Counted from the stretch's first letter, positions 23,861 through 32,803 are shown. The stretch is 64,000 nt of DNA from Lachnospiraceae bacterium UBA3316 (GCA_002361955.1 DESK01000032.1:12306-76305); one strand, 5' to 3'. Notes: a model not told the origin generated them from the letters alone. A program made the numbers and translations.

Positions 23861-24883
23861 CTAGTTTTCCGTCATTTTATCCATCATAGACGTATCCACA
23901 AATCCATCCTTTGGCAACGCGCTGATAAATCCCTGCTCGTATGCCACATCCGCAAAATCCTCCAGCGCCTCCTCATTCAGCACAGTGGTCATATTGGTCC
24001 GGGAGAAGGCCCCAAGCACGGTGTCTTTCGCGTAATCGTTCCCTGTCAGGATTTTAAGCTCCGCGACCAGCGTATCCACAGATGCCTCCGGGTCAGCGTT
24101 GATCGTTTCCGTGGCCTCCAGATGCGCCTTAAGGAATGCCTCCACCGCGTCCGGGTGGGCCTCCATAAATTCATTTCTTACAACCACCACGGCCACCGGA
24201 TACTTGCCGTCCAGATAAATGTCCTGGTAATCCAGCAAAAGGTCTACATTTTCAGAGGCCGTCAGGATCGTTCCCCAGGGCTCCGGCACCAGGGCCGCGT
24301 CCACCGTTCCCTGATCGAACATATTTTGAAGGTTGGAATTTTCCACAGCCACAACCTCCACCGTGCCTCCCTCCGATACGGGAGCCAGATTGTTCTCTGA
24401 GAGCAGGTTCAGCAGGCACAGATGCTGGGTATTTCCGATCTGCGGGATCGCCACCGTCTTTCCGGCCAGATCCTCCACAGAGGAGATATCCGTGTCGGCC
24501 CCCTTCACCAGAACGGCTCCTGCGTCCGCCGCATTGGCGATCACAGTCACCTCCCCGTTTGACTTTACATTTCCGTTGATCGCCGGAACAGGGCCGATAT
24601 AGCCCATGTCGATTTCCCCGGCAAAGATGGCCTCGATCTCAGAAGAGCCCGCCGTGAAGGTTTTCCAGGATACCTCATAGTCGGGAAGCTTCTCCTCCAG
24701 CATCTTCTGATTTTTCATCAGCAGCGCCTGGGCATGGGTAATATTCGGGAAACAGGCCACACGCAGCTGCCCCCCCTTCTTCGCTTCTGTGTTTTTTTCC
24801 GTACCGCAGCCTGTCAGCATAGCCAGCGCCGCAAGAGCCACGAAAACGTTTGCAACCAATTTCTTCACTGTTTTATCCTCCAT
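23861..24883 (-). CDS. ABC transporter substrate-binding lipoprotein, SsuA/TauA/NMT1-like
   Basis: A 340-residue lipoprotein. An N-terminal hydrophobic stretch is followed by the lipobox LTGC (Cys about 26), then a PBP2 domain typical of the sulfonate/nitrate/thiamine-precursor group: LRVACFPNITHAQALL, DMGYIGPVPAINGNV, GKTVAIPQIGNTQHL, DAALVPEPWGTIL. First gene of a three-gene uptake operon with its own promoter (24921-24949). Two copies of an AAACGTTT-centred operator flank the promoter, one of them inside the first codons (24842-24853). The divergent LacI-family gene is the obvious candidate regulator. The substrate is not determined. Confidence 0.88.
   Translation of the reverse strand: MEDKTVKKLVANVFVALAALAMLTGCGTEKNTEAKKGGQLRVACFPNITHAQALLMKNQKMLEEKLPDYEVSWKTFTAGSSEIEAIFAGEIDMGYIGPVPAINGNVKSNGEVTVIANAADAGAVLVKGADTDISSVEDLAGKTVAIPQIGNTQHLCLLNLLSENNLAPVSEGGTVEVVAVENSNLQNMFDQGTVDAALVPEPWGTILTASENVDLLLDYQDIYLDGKYPVAVVVVRNEFMEAHPDAVEAFLKAHLEATETINADPEASVDTLVAELKILTGNDYAKDTVLGAFSRTNMTTVLNEEALEDFADVAYEQGFISALPKDGFVDTSMMDKMTEN
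24842..24853 (+). promoter_or_regulatory. LacI-family operator, copy 1 (inside the binding-protein gene)
   Basis: GAAAACGTTTGC, the exact reverse complement of the copy at 24962-24973, centred on AAACGTTT. It covers about codons 11-14 of the binding protein. Confidence 0.6.
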
Positions 24884-24920
24884 TTTCCTTACTTTCCCAG
24901 GTGTTTTGTTTCTGTTTTAG

Positions 24921-24949
24921 ATAATATATGGATTTTATCCAAAAATCAA
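24921..24949 (-). promoter_or_regulatory. Promoter of the ABC transporter operon
   Basis: On the minus strand TTGATT (24944-24949), 17 bases, TATTAT (24921-24926). A LacI-type operator lies 12 bases upstream of the -35 box and another 67 bases downstream of the -10 box. Confidence 0.7.
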
Positions 24950-24961
24950 CCCCGTTTTTAA

Positions 24962-24973
24962 GCAAACGTTTTC
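24962..24973 (+). promoter_or_regulatory. LacI-family operator, copy 2 (upstream of the transporter promoter)
   Basis: GCAAACGTTTTC, close to the LacI/GalR consensus with a central CG. It is 120 bases centre to centre from copy 1, a spacing compatible with DNA looping across the promoter. Confidence 0.6.
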
Positions 24974-25087
24974 ACATATAAGAGCAAAAACTTAGCCGTT
25001 ACTGTGGAATAAGTCAACCGTTACCATTTTCAGCAATGCCGGATAAATTTCCCATACTTCGGACTGGCATCTGCGCCCTCCTCCTGT

Positions 25088-25093
25088 TACAAT
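25088..25093 (+). promoter_or_regulatory. Candidate -10 box of the LacI-family gene
   Basis: TACAAT, with CTGGCA (25064-25069) as a weak -35 at 18 bases. The leader to the ATG is about 70 bases and includes a small hairpin CGGGC/GCCCG (25123-25139). Confidence 0.35.
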
Positions 25094-25169
25094 ATAGTAG
25101 GGCGGAGCGCGCATCCACGTCGGGCTCCTTCGCCCGAAAACTCTTACGATCATCAAAGGAGCGTCAGAA

Positions 25170-26150
25170 ATGTCATTAAAGAAAATTGCCGAAATGACCG
25201 GAGTGTCGGTGTCTACCGTCTCCAGAGTCTTAAATAATAAAGAATACACCTGTGCCTCGCCGGATCTGAAGGATAAGATCTGGGCAGCGGCGGCAGAGAT
25301 CCATTATGTGCCCAACGAGAGCGCCAGAAATCTCCAGAGGGGCAGCCGCCTGGAAACCCCCAGGCCCCAGAAAAAGCTCGCCGTGATCCTGGGCCGCTTC
25401 GACTCTCTGAAAAAGGATCCGTTCTTTGCGGAGCTCTTCCGCAGTGTGGAACAGGAAATCTTCGCCTCCGGCTGCGTTCTGTCGGATTTTCTGTCCGCCG
25501 CCGATGTACAGGCAAAAAAGCTGCCGACGGCCGACGGTTTCATTATCCTTGGCCGCAGCCCGGAGCCCATGCTCTCCGCGATCAAGCAGAAAACGAAAAA
25601 TATCATTGCCATCGACAGAAACCCCACCGATTTCCAGATCGACGAGGTGGTGTGCGACGGTAAGGAGGCGGCGGCCCTGGCCATGGATTATCTTGTGGGG
25701 AAAAAGCATGAAAAGATCGCCTACATCGGGGACTGTTCCTTGGAGACACGCTATGTGGGCTACTGTGACTCCCTGATCCGCAGACGGCTCCCCCTGGATT
25801 ACTCCCTGGTCTGCCCCACCGATCAGACCGAGGCCTCCGGGTACGAAGCCATGAAAAAGCTGGCGGCCAATCCCTCCGTCTCCGCCGTTCTCTGCGCCAA
25901 CGACGCCACCGCCCTGGGAGCCCTCCGCGCTCTGCGGGAGGCCAGGAAAACGGCCTCTATCGATCTGATCTCCATCGACAACATTCAGGCCGCCGAGGAG
26001 GTTTCTCCCCTGCTCACCACCGTGAACATCCCCAAAAAGGACATGGGAAAAATGGCTGTCCGGCTTTTGCTTGACCGCATCGCCCACGGCCATACGGAGA
26101 TTATGCGCATCGAGTTCCAGCCCCGTCTGATCCGCCGGGAAAGTTGCTGA
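25170..26150 (+). CDS. LacI family transcriptional regulator
   Basis: A 326-residue repressor. The N-terminal helix-turn-helix (MSLKKIAEMTGVSVSTVSRVLNN) has the hallmark VSxxTVSRVLN, followed by a hinge (YVPNESARNLQRG) and a periplasmic-binding-like effector domain with VDEV/IDRNP, VLCANDATALGAL and a C-terminal FQPRLIRRES. It is divergent from the sulfonate/nitrate-type transporter, and matching operators sit at that promoter, which makes it the likely regulator. LacI proteins usually sense sugars or nucleosides, so the pairing is unusual. AAAGGAG precedes the ATG. Confidence 0.92.
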   Translation: MSLKKIAEMTGVSVSTVSRVLNNKEYTCASPDLKDKIWAAAAEIHYVPNESARNLQRGSRLETPRPQKKLAVILGRFDSLKKDPFFAELFRSVEQEIFASGCVLSDFLSAADVQAKKLPTADGFIILGRSPEPMLSAIKQKTKNIIAIDRNPTDFQIDEVVCDGKEAAALAMDYLVGKKHEKIAYIGDCSLETRYVGYCDSLIRRRLPLDYSLVCPTDQTEASGYEAMKKLAANPSVSAVLCANDATALGALRALREARKTASIDLISIDNIQAAEEVSPLLTTVNIPKKDMGKMAVRLLLDRIAHGHTEIMRIEFQPRLIRRESC

Positions 26151-26194
26151 AAAGAGGGCAGAACGCAGGCCCCAGCCCGCGTTCTGCCCTCTTT
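26151..26194. terminator. Bidirectional terminator between LacI-family and DUF4250 genes
   Basis: A 16-bp perfect stem AAAGAGGGCAGAACGC / GCGTTCTGCCCTCTTT with a 12-base loop, T-rich on both sides. It starts directly after the LacI-family stop and lies 15 bases past the DUF4250 stop. Confidence 0.92.
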
Positions 26195-26208
26195 TTGCAA
26201 ACGATACG

Positions 26209-26382
26209 CTAAACAAACTTATTTTCCTTCTCATCGTAATGATAATCGATGGCGTCCATCTGCGCCACCAGCTTTTTCTTGTTCATGCCCCTGCACGTGC
26301 AGAGCATATCCAGTGAATCATAGTAATCCCTGAGCTGTGTATTTACATAGCTTAAAAGTATCATGGGGTCTTTCGGTATCAT
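26209..26382 (-). CDS. Small DUF4250 family protein
   Basis: A 57-residue protein: MIPKDPMILLSYVNTQLRDYY at the start, then a two-Cys stretch (LCTCRG), MNKKKLVAQMDAIDYHYD and the end EKENKFV. The IPKDPxILLSYVNTxLRD opening and IDYxYDE...NxFV ending are the pattern of DUF4250, a short family widespread in Clostridia with no known function; related helices suggest an XRE-like fold. AGGAGGAAGCG lies before the ATG. It starts 20 bases after the clpB stop, so it is probably the last gene of that transcript. Confidence 0.88.
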   Translation of the reverse strand: MIPKDPMILLSYVNTQLRDYYDSLDMLCTCRGMNKKKLVAQMDAIDYHYDEKENKFV

Positions 26383-26402
26383 CGCTTCCTCCTGCTTTTC
26401 TC

Positions 26403-28985
26403 TTATCGTTTCCCCGCAGTGAGTTTTCCGTCTGAAACATCCAGGAGGATCACATCCTCTGCCCGGACATCCCCGGAGAGGATCATCCTGGCCGCCAATG
26501 TCTCTACATTCTTCTGAAGATAGCGCTTCAGCGGTCTGGCACCGTAGGTGGGGTCGTACCCTCCCTCTATAATATAAGCTTTCGCCGCCTCCGTCAATTC
26601 CAAAGTGATCGCCTGGGACGCCAGCCGCCTGTTTAAATCCGCCATCATCAGATCTACGATATGACCGATGTTCTCCTTCGTCAGCGGCCGGAACATCACG
26701 ATCTCATCCAGACGGTTCAAAAACTCCGGCCTGAAATGGTTCCTCAGGTCGCCCATAACGAGACTCTCCGCCGCCTCAGAGATCTGCCCATCCTCCTGGA
26801 TCCCATCCAGCAGGTAAGACGAGCCGATGTTGGAGGTCATGATCAGGATCGTGTTTTTAAAGTCCACCGTCCGGCCCTGGGAGTCTGTGATCCGCCCGTC
26901 GTCCAGCACCTGGAGCAGCACATTGAAGACATCGGGATGGGCTTTCTCGATCTCGTCGAAAAGCACCACGGAGTAGGGCTTCCTGCGCACTGCCTCCGTG
27001 AGCTGTCCGCCCTCCTCATAGCCCACATATCCGGGAGGCGCTCCGATCAGCCTGGATACCGAGTACTTCTCCATGTACTCACTCATATCGATACGCACCA
27101 TGTTCTGTTCATCGTCGAACAGGCTGGCGGCCAGCGCCTTGGCAAGCTCCGTCTTTCCCACACCGGTGGGCCCCAGAAACAGGAAGGAACCTATGGGTTT
27201 TGTGGGATCCTTGATCCCCGCCTTGGAACGGAGAATAGCCTCCGTCACCTTTGTCACGCCGTCGTCCTGGCCGATGACCCTGCGGTGCAGCTCCTCATCC
27301 AGATGGAGGATCTTCTGCCTCTCCCCTTCCGTCAGCTTCGCCACCGGGATCCCTGTCCACCGGGAAATAATTCTGGCAATCTCCTCATCGGTCACGCTCT
27401 CATGCACCAGGGAGAGATCCTGGTTTCTGACCTTCTCCTCCTCCGCCGCAAGCTGCTGCTGAAGCTTTGGCAGTTCTCCATACTGCAATTCTGCCGCCCG
27501 GTTCAGGTCATAATTTCTCTGGGCCTTCTCGATCTCTTTATTCATCGCTTCGATCTGTTCCCTGAGCCCGGACAGGGTTTCCACCGAATGTTTTTCGCTG
27601 TCCCACTGGGCCTTCTTCGTATTAAACGTATCCCTCAGCTCCGCCAGCTCCCGCTGCAGGGCCGCAAGCCTGTCCTGGCTCAGCTTATCCGTCTCCTTCT
27701 TCAGGGCTGCCTCCTCGATCTCCATCTGCATCACCCGCCTGCGAAGCTCATCCAGCTCCGTAGGCATAGAATCCAGCTCTGTCTTAATCAGGGCGCAAGC
27801 CTCGTCCACCAGGTCAATGGCCTTATCCGGCAGAAAACGGTCGGAAATGTAGCGATGGGACAAAGTGGCAGCCGCCACCAGGGCCCCGTCCGTAATCTTT
27901 ACGCCGTGATAGACCTCATAGCGCTCCTTCAGTCCCCTGAGAATGGAAATGGTATCCTCCACCGAAGGCTCGTCCACCGTCACCGGCTGGAATCGCCGCT
28001 CCAGGGCTGCGTCCTTCTCGATATACTGCCGGTACTCGTCCAGGGTGGTGGCGCCGATGCAGTGAAGCTCTCCTCTGGCCAGCATGGGTTTAAGCATATT
28101 TCCCGCGTCCATGGCCCCTTCTGTCTTTCCCGCTCCCACGATCAGGTGCAGCTCGTCGATGAAAAGGATGATCTCCCCTTCGCTCTTTCGCACCTCCTCA
28201 AGGACGGCCTTCAGCCTCTCCTCAAATTCGCCCCGGTACTTGGCTCCAGCCACCAGGGCCCCCATATCCAGGGCAAAAATCTTCTTGTTTTTCAGCCCTT
28301 CCGGCACATCTCCCCGGACAATCCTCTGGGCCAGCCCTTCCACGGCTGCCGTTTTTCCTACGCCCGGCTCACCGATCAGTACGGGATTGTTTTTCGTCTT
28401 CCGTGATAAGATACGAATGACATTTCTGATCTCCGCATCCCGGCCGATCACCGGATCAAGCTTCTGGTTTCTGGCCTTCTCCACCAGATCCTGGCCATAT
28501 TTATTTAACGTGTCATAGGTGGCCTCCGGGTTATCGCTGGTAACTCTCTGGTTTCCCCTCACTGTGGACAGGGCTTTCAGGAAGCGCTCCCTTGTGATTC
28601 CATACTCCCGAAACAGCTCCTTGATCCCCGGATTAGGGTTTCTGAGGAGGGCCAGGAACAGATGCTCCACGGAGACGTACTCGTCTCCCATGGCCTTCGC
28701 CTCATCCTCCGCGCTTACCAGCGCCTTATTCAGATACTGGCCGATGAAGACCTGGCCGCCGGAAACCTTAGGCCTTTTGTTCAGGGCATTGTCCAGATTT
28801 TTCGCGAAATGCTCCGTATTGATCTCCATCTTTTCCAGCATTTTTAAAATCAGGCTGTCCTCCTGGTTTAAGAGGCTGTACAGCAAATGCTCCTGCTCCA
28901 CCTCTTGGTTGCCATATTCATAGGCTACCTTTTCCAGATCATTGACTGCCTGCAGAGATTTTTGGGTAAATTTATTAATATTCAT
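26403..28985 (-). CDS. clpB: ATP-dependent chaperone ClpB
   Basis: An 860-residue hexameric disaggregase that works with DnaK to resolubilise protein aggregates. N-terminal Clp_N repeats (1-145), AAA+ domain 1 with Walker A GEPGVGKT (205-212), the middle coiled-coil domain (about 400-520, rich in E, K and L) that separates ClpB from ClpA/ClpC, AAA+ domain 2 with GPTGVGKTE and a C-terminal D2-small domain. Length and domain order are normal. I saw no CIRCE or CtsR-like operator upstream; the promoter looks vegetative (29026-29054). Confidence 0.97.
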   Translation of the reverse strand: MNINKFTQKSLQAVNDLEKVAYEYGNQEVEQEHLLYSLLNQEDSLILKMLEKMEINTEHFAKNLDNALNKRPKVSGGQVFIGQYLNKALVSAEDEAKAMGDEYVSVEHLFLALLRNPNPGIKELFREYGITRERFLKALSTVRGNQRVTSDNPEATYDTLNKYGQDLVEKARNQKLDPVIGRDAEIRNVIRILSRKTKNNPVLIGEPGVGKTAAVEGLAQRIVRGDVPEGLKNKKIFALDMGALVAGAKYRGEFEERLKAVLEEVRKSEGEIILFIDELHLIVGAGKTEGAMDAGNMLKPMLARGELHCIGATTLDEYRQYIEKDAALERRFQPVTVDEPSVEDTISILRGLKERYEVYHGVKITDGALVAAATLSHRYISDRFLPDKAIDLVDEACALIKTELDSMPTELDELRRRVMQMEIEEAALKKETDKLSQDRLAALQRELAELRDTFNTKKAQWDSEKHSVETLSGLREQIEAMNKEIEKAQRNYDLNRAAELQYGELPKLQQQLAAEEEKVRNQDLSLVHESVTDEEIARIISRWTGIPVAKLTEGERQKILHLDEELHRRVIGQDDGVTKVTEAILRSKAGIKDPTKPIGSFLFLGPTGVGKTELAKALAASLFDDEQNMVRIDMSEYMEKYSVSRLIGAPPGYVGYEEGGQLTEAVRRKPYSVVLFDEIEKAHPDVFNVLLQVLDDGRITDSQGRTVDFKNTILIMTSNIGSSYLLDGIQEDGQISEAAESLVMGDLRNHFRPEFLNRLDEIVMFRPLTKENIGHIVDLMMADLNRRLASQAITLELTEAAKAYIIEGGYDPTYGARPLKRYLQKNVETLAARMILSGDVRAEDVILLDVSDGKLTAGKR

Positions 28986-29025
28986 AAGACTTCCCCCTTT
29001 TAGAACCAGATTTCATTCATTTGTT

Positions 29026-29054
29026 CTATAACCACTATAACACACTTTTTTCAA
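29026..29054 (-). promoter_or_regulatory. clpB promoter
   Basis: On the minus strand TTGAAA (29049-29054), 17 bases, TTATAG (29026-29031). Confidence 0.6.
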
Positions 29055-29077
29055 AATGCAAGCATTTTTTTATACAA

Positions 29078-30112
29078 TTACTGCACTTCATCTTCCTGCA
29101 CGATCATGTCCATGGGAATCATATAATAACGCTCATCTTCCAGCTCGATTCCCTCCGCCTTCGTCTCGCGCACGGCAAAAGCGTCAATAAAGGACAGCAG
29201 AGCCTTCGCATGAAGCTTTGTATCACAGAGGACCGTTCCCAGAATTTTTCCTTTTTGCACCAGCTCCTGCACCTCCTGTACGCCGTCGATACCCACCACC
29301 TGCATATCGTCCGTGCACTTGGCCTCCTCCAAAACCTCCCAGGCCCCCAGGGCCATATCGTCATTGTTGCAGATGATAAGCTCGATCTCCCCGGGATACT
29401 CGTCAATCCACTGGTCCACCAGGGCCTTTGCCTGGCTCCGCTCCCAGTTGGCCGTAGCGCTGGTGATTTTTCTAATGGGCACTCCCCGTTCTTCCAGGCC
29501 TTTTAGCACCCACTCGGAACGGATCAGCGTATCCTGATGGTTGGACTCTCCCTCCAGCATGGCAAACTCGATCATGCCGTCCCCATCCTTATCCAGCACC
29601 TCCGGCTTCTCCTGAAAGGTATCCGCGATAATATCTGCCTGCAAAAGGGCGGACTGCCTGGCGTCAGAGCCCTCATAGTAGACCTCCTGCCCCCGGAAGA
29701 TGTCCTCCCTCACAGGCTCCCGGTTAAAAAATACCAGGGGGATCCCCGCCTCAGAGGCCCTGTCAATGATCACGGCCGCGTTTGTCCTGTCTACAATATT
29801 AACCAGAAGCAGGTCATACTCCAGGGACACGAAACGCTCGATCTGCTGGTTCTGCTCCTGCTGGCTTCCCCCGGCGTCCACGATCTCTGTCCGTATCCTG
29901 ATCCCGGAATGGCTCTTTTCATATTCATAGATTTCCTCCCCCAGGTACTCGCAGATACTGCTGATGAAAGCATCCTTCTCATTGTAGACGGCCACACCGA
30001 TCTGCACCTCCCGTGTCTCCGTCTCCGCCTCCTTCTCTTTTTCCTGGCAGCCCCACAGAATACTTCCCGCCGCCAGCACAGCCATACCGATATACACCGC
30101 TTTTTTCTTCAT
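29078..30112 (-). CDS. Galactose-binding-like (MglB-type) substrate-binding lipoprotein
   Basis: A 344-residue lipoprotein with a lipobox LWGC (Cys22) and a PBP1 sugar-binding fold closest to MglB: VQIGVAVYNEKDAFI, FFNREPV, YYEGSDARQSALLQADI, an EF-hand-like calcium loop DKDGDGMIEF (174-183), ICNNDDMALGAWEVL and VVGIDGVQEVQELV. It is the last gene of a four-gene unit after a second binding protein, a sensor kinase and a response regulator. No MglA or MglC gene follows (clpB is next), so it may serve the kinase as a ligand receptor rather than a transporter. It starts 13 bases after the preceding gene. Confidence 0.88.
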   Translation of the reverse strand: MKKKAVYIGMAVLAAGSILWGCQEKEKEAETETREVQIGVAVYNEKDAFISSICEYLGEEIYEYEKSHSGIRIRTEIVDAGGSQQEQNQQIERFVSLEYDLLLVNIVDRTNAAVIIDRASEAGIPLVFFNREPVREDIFRGQEVYYEGSDARQSALLQADIIADTFQEKPEVLDKDGDGMIEFAMLEGESNHQDTLIRSEWVLKGLEERGVPIRKITSATANWERSQAKALVDQWIDEYPGEIELIICNNDDMALGAWEVLEEAKCTDDMQVVGIDGVQEVQELVQKGKILGTVLCDTKLHAKALLSFIDAFAVRETKAEGIELEDERYYMIPMDMIVQEDEVQ

Positions 30113-30125
30113 TGCCTCTCCCTCC

Positions 30126-31031
30126 TCAATAGATAGGAATGAGAAATTCCTGTTCCTCTTTCACATTTTCCTTTGTAATCAGCCTGCACGAAATCCTGAT
30201 ATCCTTCGCTGTGCCCTCCATAGCCGCCACCGCCTGCTGTATGGCGTACATTCCCGCGGAATACATGCCAAAGGCAGCGACCCCCTCGGTATTTCCCTCC
30301 ATAATACTTCTTAATATCTCATTGGATGAACCCACGCCGTAAAGAGGAGCCCCATCCAGGCACTTCAAGGCCTGTTCCGTATCGGTCACCCAGCAGCCCA
30401 CAAACACTGCTTCCGGATCCTGCTCCCGCTTCTTTTCTATGGCTTCCTCCTCAGCCTCTGCCACTTCCACCGCAAGCCCCTTCTCCCAGAAAATCCGGGC
30501 CAGGGTTTGGCTGATCCTTCCGGAAATCCCTTTACCATTTGTCAGGAGGACGATCTGCCGTTTGTCCCCCTCCTTCTCACTCACGGCTGCCGCCAGCTCC
30601 TCCGCCGCCTCCTGCAGGTTAAAGGAAACGTCTGCCGTCTGCCCTTTGACGCTGCCGAAGGTATTCACCGTGATCACAGGGAGCCCCTCGGCTTTCCCCG
30701 AAACATAATCTTCCGAATTCTCCAGATCCTCCGCAAACAAAATCACCGCCTGGGCATTTCCGGTCAGCTCCCGCTCTATCCTGGCTGCCCGCTCCTGTTT
30801 TCCTTCCGGAAGCATCACATAGTTTACGTCGGCCCTGCTGTCTCCGGCAGCCTCCAGGATTCCCGCCTTGAAATTATTCAGGTAAGAATTCTCCCTGGCT
30901 GACACGATCACGGAAATCTTCTTCACTTCCTCCACCTCCTCCCGGAGAATCAGGTCCGTGGAGGACATCACAAAACAGAGCGCCATCAGCAGGACTGTGG
31001 CCAGACATGAAATTCGTTTCCACCTCATCAT
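30126..31031 (-). CDS. Periplasmic-binding-like sugar-binding domain protein, membrane-anchored
   Basis: A 301-residue protein with an N-terminal membrane segment (ISCLATVLLMALCFVM) but no lipobox, so it is probably anchored by an uncleaved helix. The rest is a PBP1-like fold: ISVIVSARENSYLNNFKAGI, AVILFAEDLENSEDY, LPVITVNTFGSVKG, IVLLTNGKG, VFVGCWVTDTEQALKCL and a C-terminal IRISCRLITKENV. It overlaps the kinase gene by 4 bases (ATGA), a sign of tightly coupled translation and probably physical partnership. The ligand is unknown. Confidence 0.78.
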   Translation of the reverse strand: MMRWKRISCLATVLLMALCFVMSSTDLILREEVEEVKKISVIVSARENSYLNNFKAGILEAAGDSRADVNYVMLPEGKQERAARIERELTGNAQAVILFAEDLENSEDYVSGKAEGLPVITVNTFGSVKGQTADVSFNLQEAAEELAAAVSEKEGDKRQIVLLTNGKGISGRISQTLARIFWEKGLAVEVAEAEEEAIEKKREQDPEAVFVGCWVTDTEQALKCLDGAPLYGVGSSNEILRSIMEGNTEGVAAFGMYSAGMYAIQQAVAAMEGTAKDIRISCRLITKENVKEEQEFLIPIY

Positions 31032-32803
31032 AGCTCCTCCTCCATATGCGTGACCTTCGGCAGATGGAGCAGCACTTCCGTGCCTTCATCTACCACAGAG
31101 TTTATCACCATGCCATACTCTTTGCCAAAGTAAAGCTGTATTCTCTCCTGTACATTTCTGACGCCAAGCCCGTTTCCTTTTCCTGTCTTGATCTCCTTCG
31201 TATAATCCAGAAGGGCCTCTGCCTGCTCCGGCCTCATGCCCATGCCGTTATCCTGAACGGAGATGAAGAGATCCTCCCCTTCCGTGTAGGCGTGGATCCT
31301 TATTTCCCCGTCCCCGTACATCCCGGTCATACCATGGTAAATAGCATTTTCCACGATCGGCTGGACAATGAGCTTGATGGTACGCAGGGAGCCGATTCCC
31401 TCCTCCATCTGGATTTCATAGGTAAACTGATTTTTAAACCGCTTGGACTGTATCGTCAGATAGTTTTCCACATGCTCCAGCTCCTCCTGGAGGGTAATGA
31501 TGTTCTTCCCTTTGCTGATACTGATGCGCAAAAGCCTCGCCAGGGAAGTCACCATCTCCGACGCCTCCTCTCTCTTGCCCGCTTCGATCATCCACACGAT
31601 GCTCTCCAGGGTATTATAGAGGAAATGGGGCGTGATCTGGGCCTGAAGGCTGTCCAGCTCGCTTTTCCGCTTGCTCTCCTGCTCCCGGATGATGGCCTGC
31701 ATTAGCTGCCGGATCTTCACCGCCATCTTCTGGATAGATGTTCCCAGATGGTAAACCTCAAAGCTCCCCGACGAGTGGATCTTGATATCCAGATTCCCTG
31801 CAGCGATCTTTTTCACGTCCGCCTCCAGGTTCTTGATGGGGTTCGTCAGCACCCGGGACAGGTAGCTGCTGGCCGCCATGGAACCCAAAATCACACAGAG
31901 AATGATGGAGACGAGAAACAGCCGGTACTTCAGGCCCGTCATTTTCAGCTTCCCTCTGCTGGTGATGCTCACCAGTTTCCAGCCGGTATACCCCACCGTC
32001 TCCACACAGCATAGGCTCTCCTCCCCGTCCAGGTTCAGCCGGTAGGAACCATTCTGATAGGAAGCCAGCTCCGCAGGGGGCTCCTCCCGGAAGCCCGCGT
32101 TGATCTGGGCGTGCTTCGGGTGATAGATCAGCCGCCCGGAGCTGTCCATCAAAAAGGAATAGCGGTTCGTCTCCACAGCGCTGTTTCCGAACAGCTCCGC
32201 GAAGGCGCTGTACTTAATGTTGATCAGAAGTACCCCCTCCATCACATGGCGTCCCTCGCTGACCTGGATATACCGGCTCATGGGAATGACCCAGTGAAAA
32301 TCGTCCGATTGCTCAAAGTAATCGTATACGGTGGGACAGGAAAAATGAATATTTTCACTCTTCTCAAAGGCGGAGGTAAACCAGTCCTCCTCCTTGATCC
32401 TGGCGTAGCTGCTGACCTTTAATGCCGGGGCCACATACCACAATCTCCCGTCCTTCCGGAAGAGAGCGATGCTCTCGATCATATCCTTCTGGGAGTCGTA
32501 CATGGTCTGAAACATCTGGACCACATACTCCGGGCTGCTTTTTATCACATCGTAATACAGCGCGTCTGAAATCTGTATCAGCCTGTGGATATCCTGGGAC
32601 ATGGCGATATTCATCTGATCCGCCAGTTTTCTGTTGTCTTCCTCCGCCAGGCGATCCGTATCCTTTTGGTAGATCCCCACCGCGAAAATACCTACAAGGG
32701 CAGCGATGGCGATGGACATGACCACCAGCAGCACATATAAAATCGTCCGCATACTCTGTTTCCAAAACAGATTCATATATTTCCTGCGTAATTTTCCAAG
32801 CAT
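31028..32803 (-). CDS. YesM-type sensor histidine kinase
   Basis: A 591-residue kinase of the LytS/YesM family. Two membrane segments (about 22-44 and 290-310) flank a large extracytoplasmic region (about 245 residues, Cache-like), then a HAMP domain (NPIKNLEADVKKIAAGNLDIKI), the PF06580 kinase domain with QITPHFLYNTLESIVWM (His about 393), and an ATPase domain ending VGIRNVQER-like (GLGVRNVQERIQLYFG). The start at 32803 follows GGAGG; the longer frame upstream has no ribosome site and overlaps the regulator gene. Partner of the AraC-type regulator just upstream. Confidence 0.92.
   Translation of the reverse strand: MLGKLRRKYMNLFWKQSMRTILYVLLVVMSIAIAALVGIFAVGIYQKDTDRLAEEDNRKLADQMNIAMSQDIHRLIQISDALYYDVIKSSPEYVVQMFQTMYDSQKDMIESIALFRKDGRLWYVAPALKVSSYARIKEEDWFTSAFEKSENIHFSCPTVYDYFEQSDDFHWVIPMSRYIQVSEGRHVMEGVLLINIKYSAFAELFGNSAVETNRYSFLMDSSGRLIYHPKHAQINAGFREEPPAELASYQNGSYRLNLDGEESLCCVETVGYTGWKLVSITSRGKLKMTGLKYRLFLVSIILCVILGSMAASSYLSRVLTNPIKNLEADVKKIAAGNLDIKIHSSGSFEVYHLGTSIQKMAVKIRQLMQAIIREQESKRKSELDSLQAQITPHFLYNTLESIVWMIEAGKREEASEMVTSLARLLRISISKGKNIITLQEELEHVENYLTIQSKRFKNQFTYEIQMEEGIGSLRTIKLIVQPIVENAIYHGMTGMYGDGEIRIHAYTEGEDLFISVQDNGMGMRPEQAEALLDYTKEIKTGKGNGLGVRNVQERIQLYFGKEYGMVINSVVDEGTEVLLHLPKVTHMEEEL

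Noticed and set aside
26195..26207. A third LacI-type operator after the LacI-family gene (GCAAACGATACGC)
   Set aside because: It lacks the AAACGTTT core and the inverted half; it follows a terminator and is probably chance.
26661..28406. A 581-codon open frame on the plus strand, antisense to clpB
   Set aside because: It follows the codon pattern of clpB in the opposite strand, has no recognisable domain and no ribosome site; a GC-rich shadow frame.
28986..29077. A CIRCE or CtsR operator before clpB
   Set aside because: Neither the TTAGCACTC inverted repeat nor the GGTCAAA heptad repeats are present.
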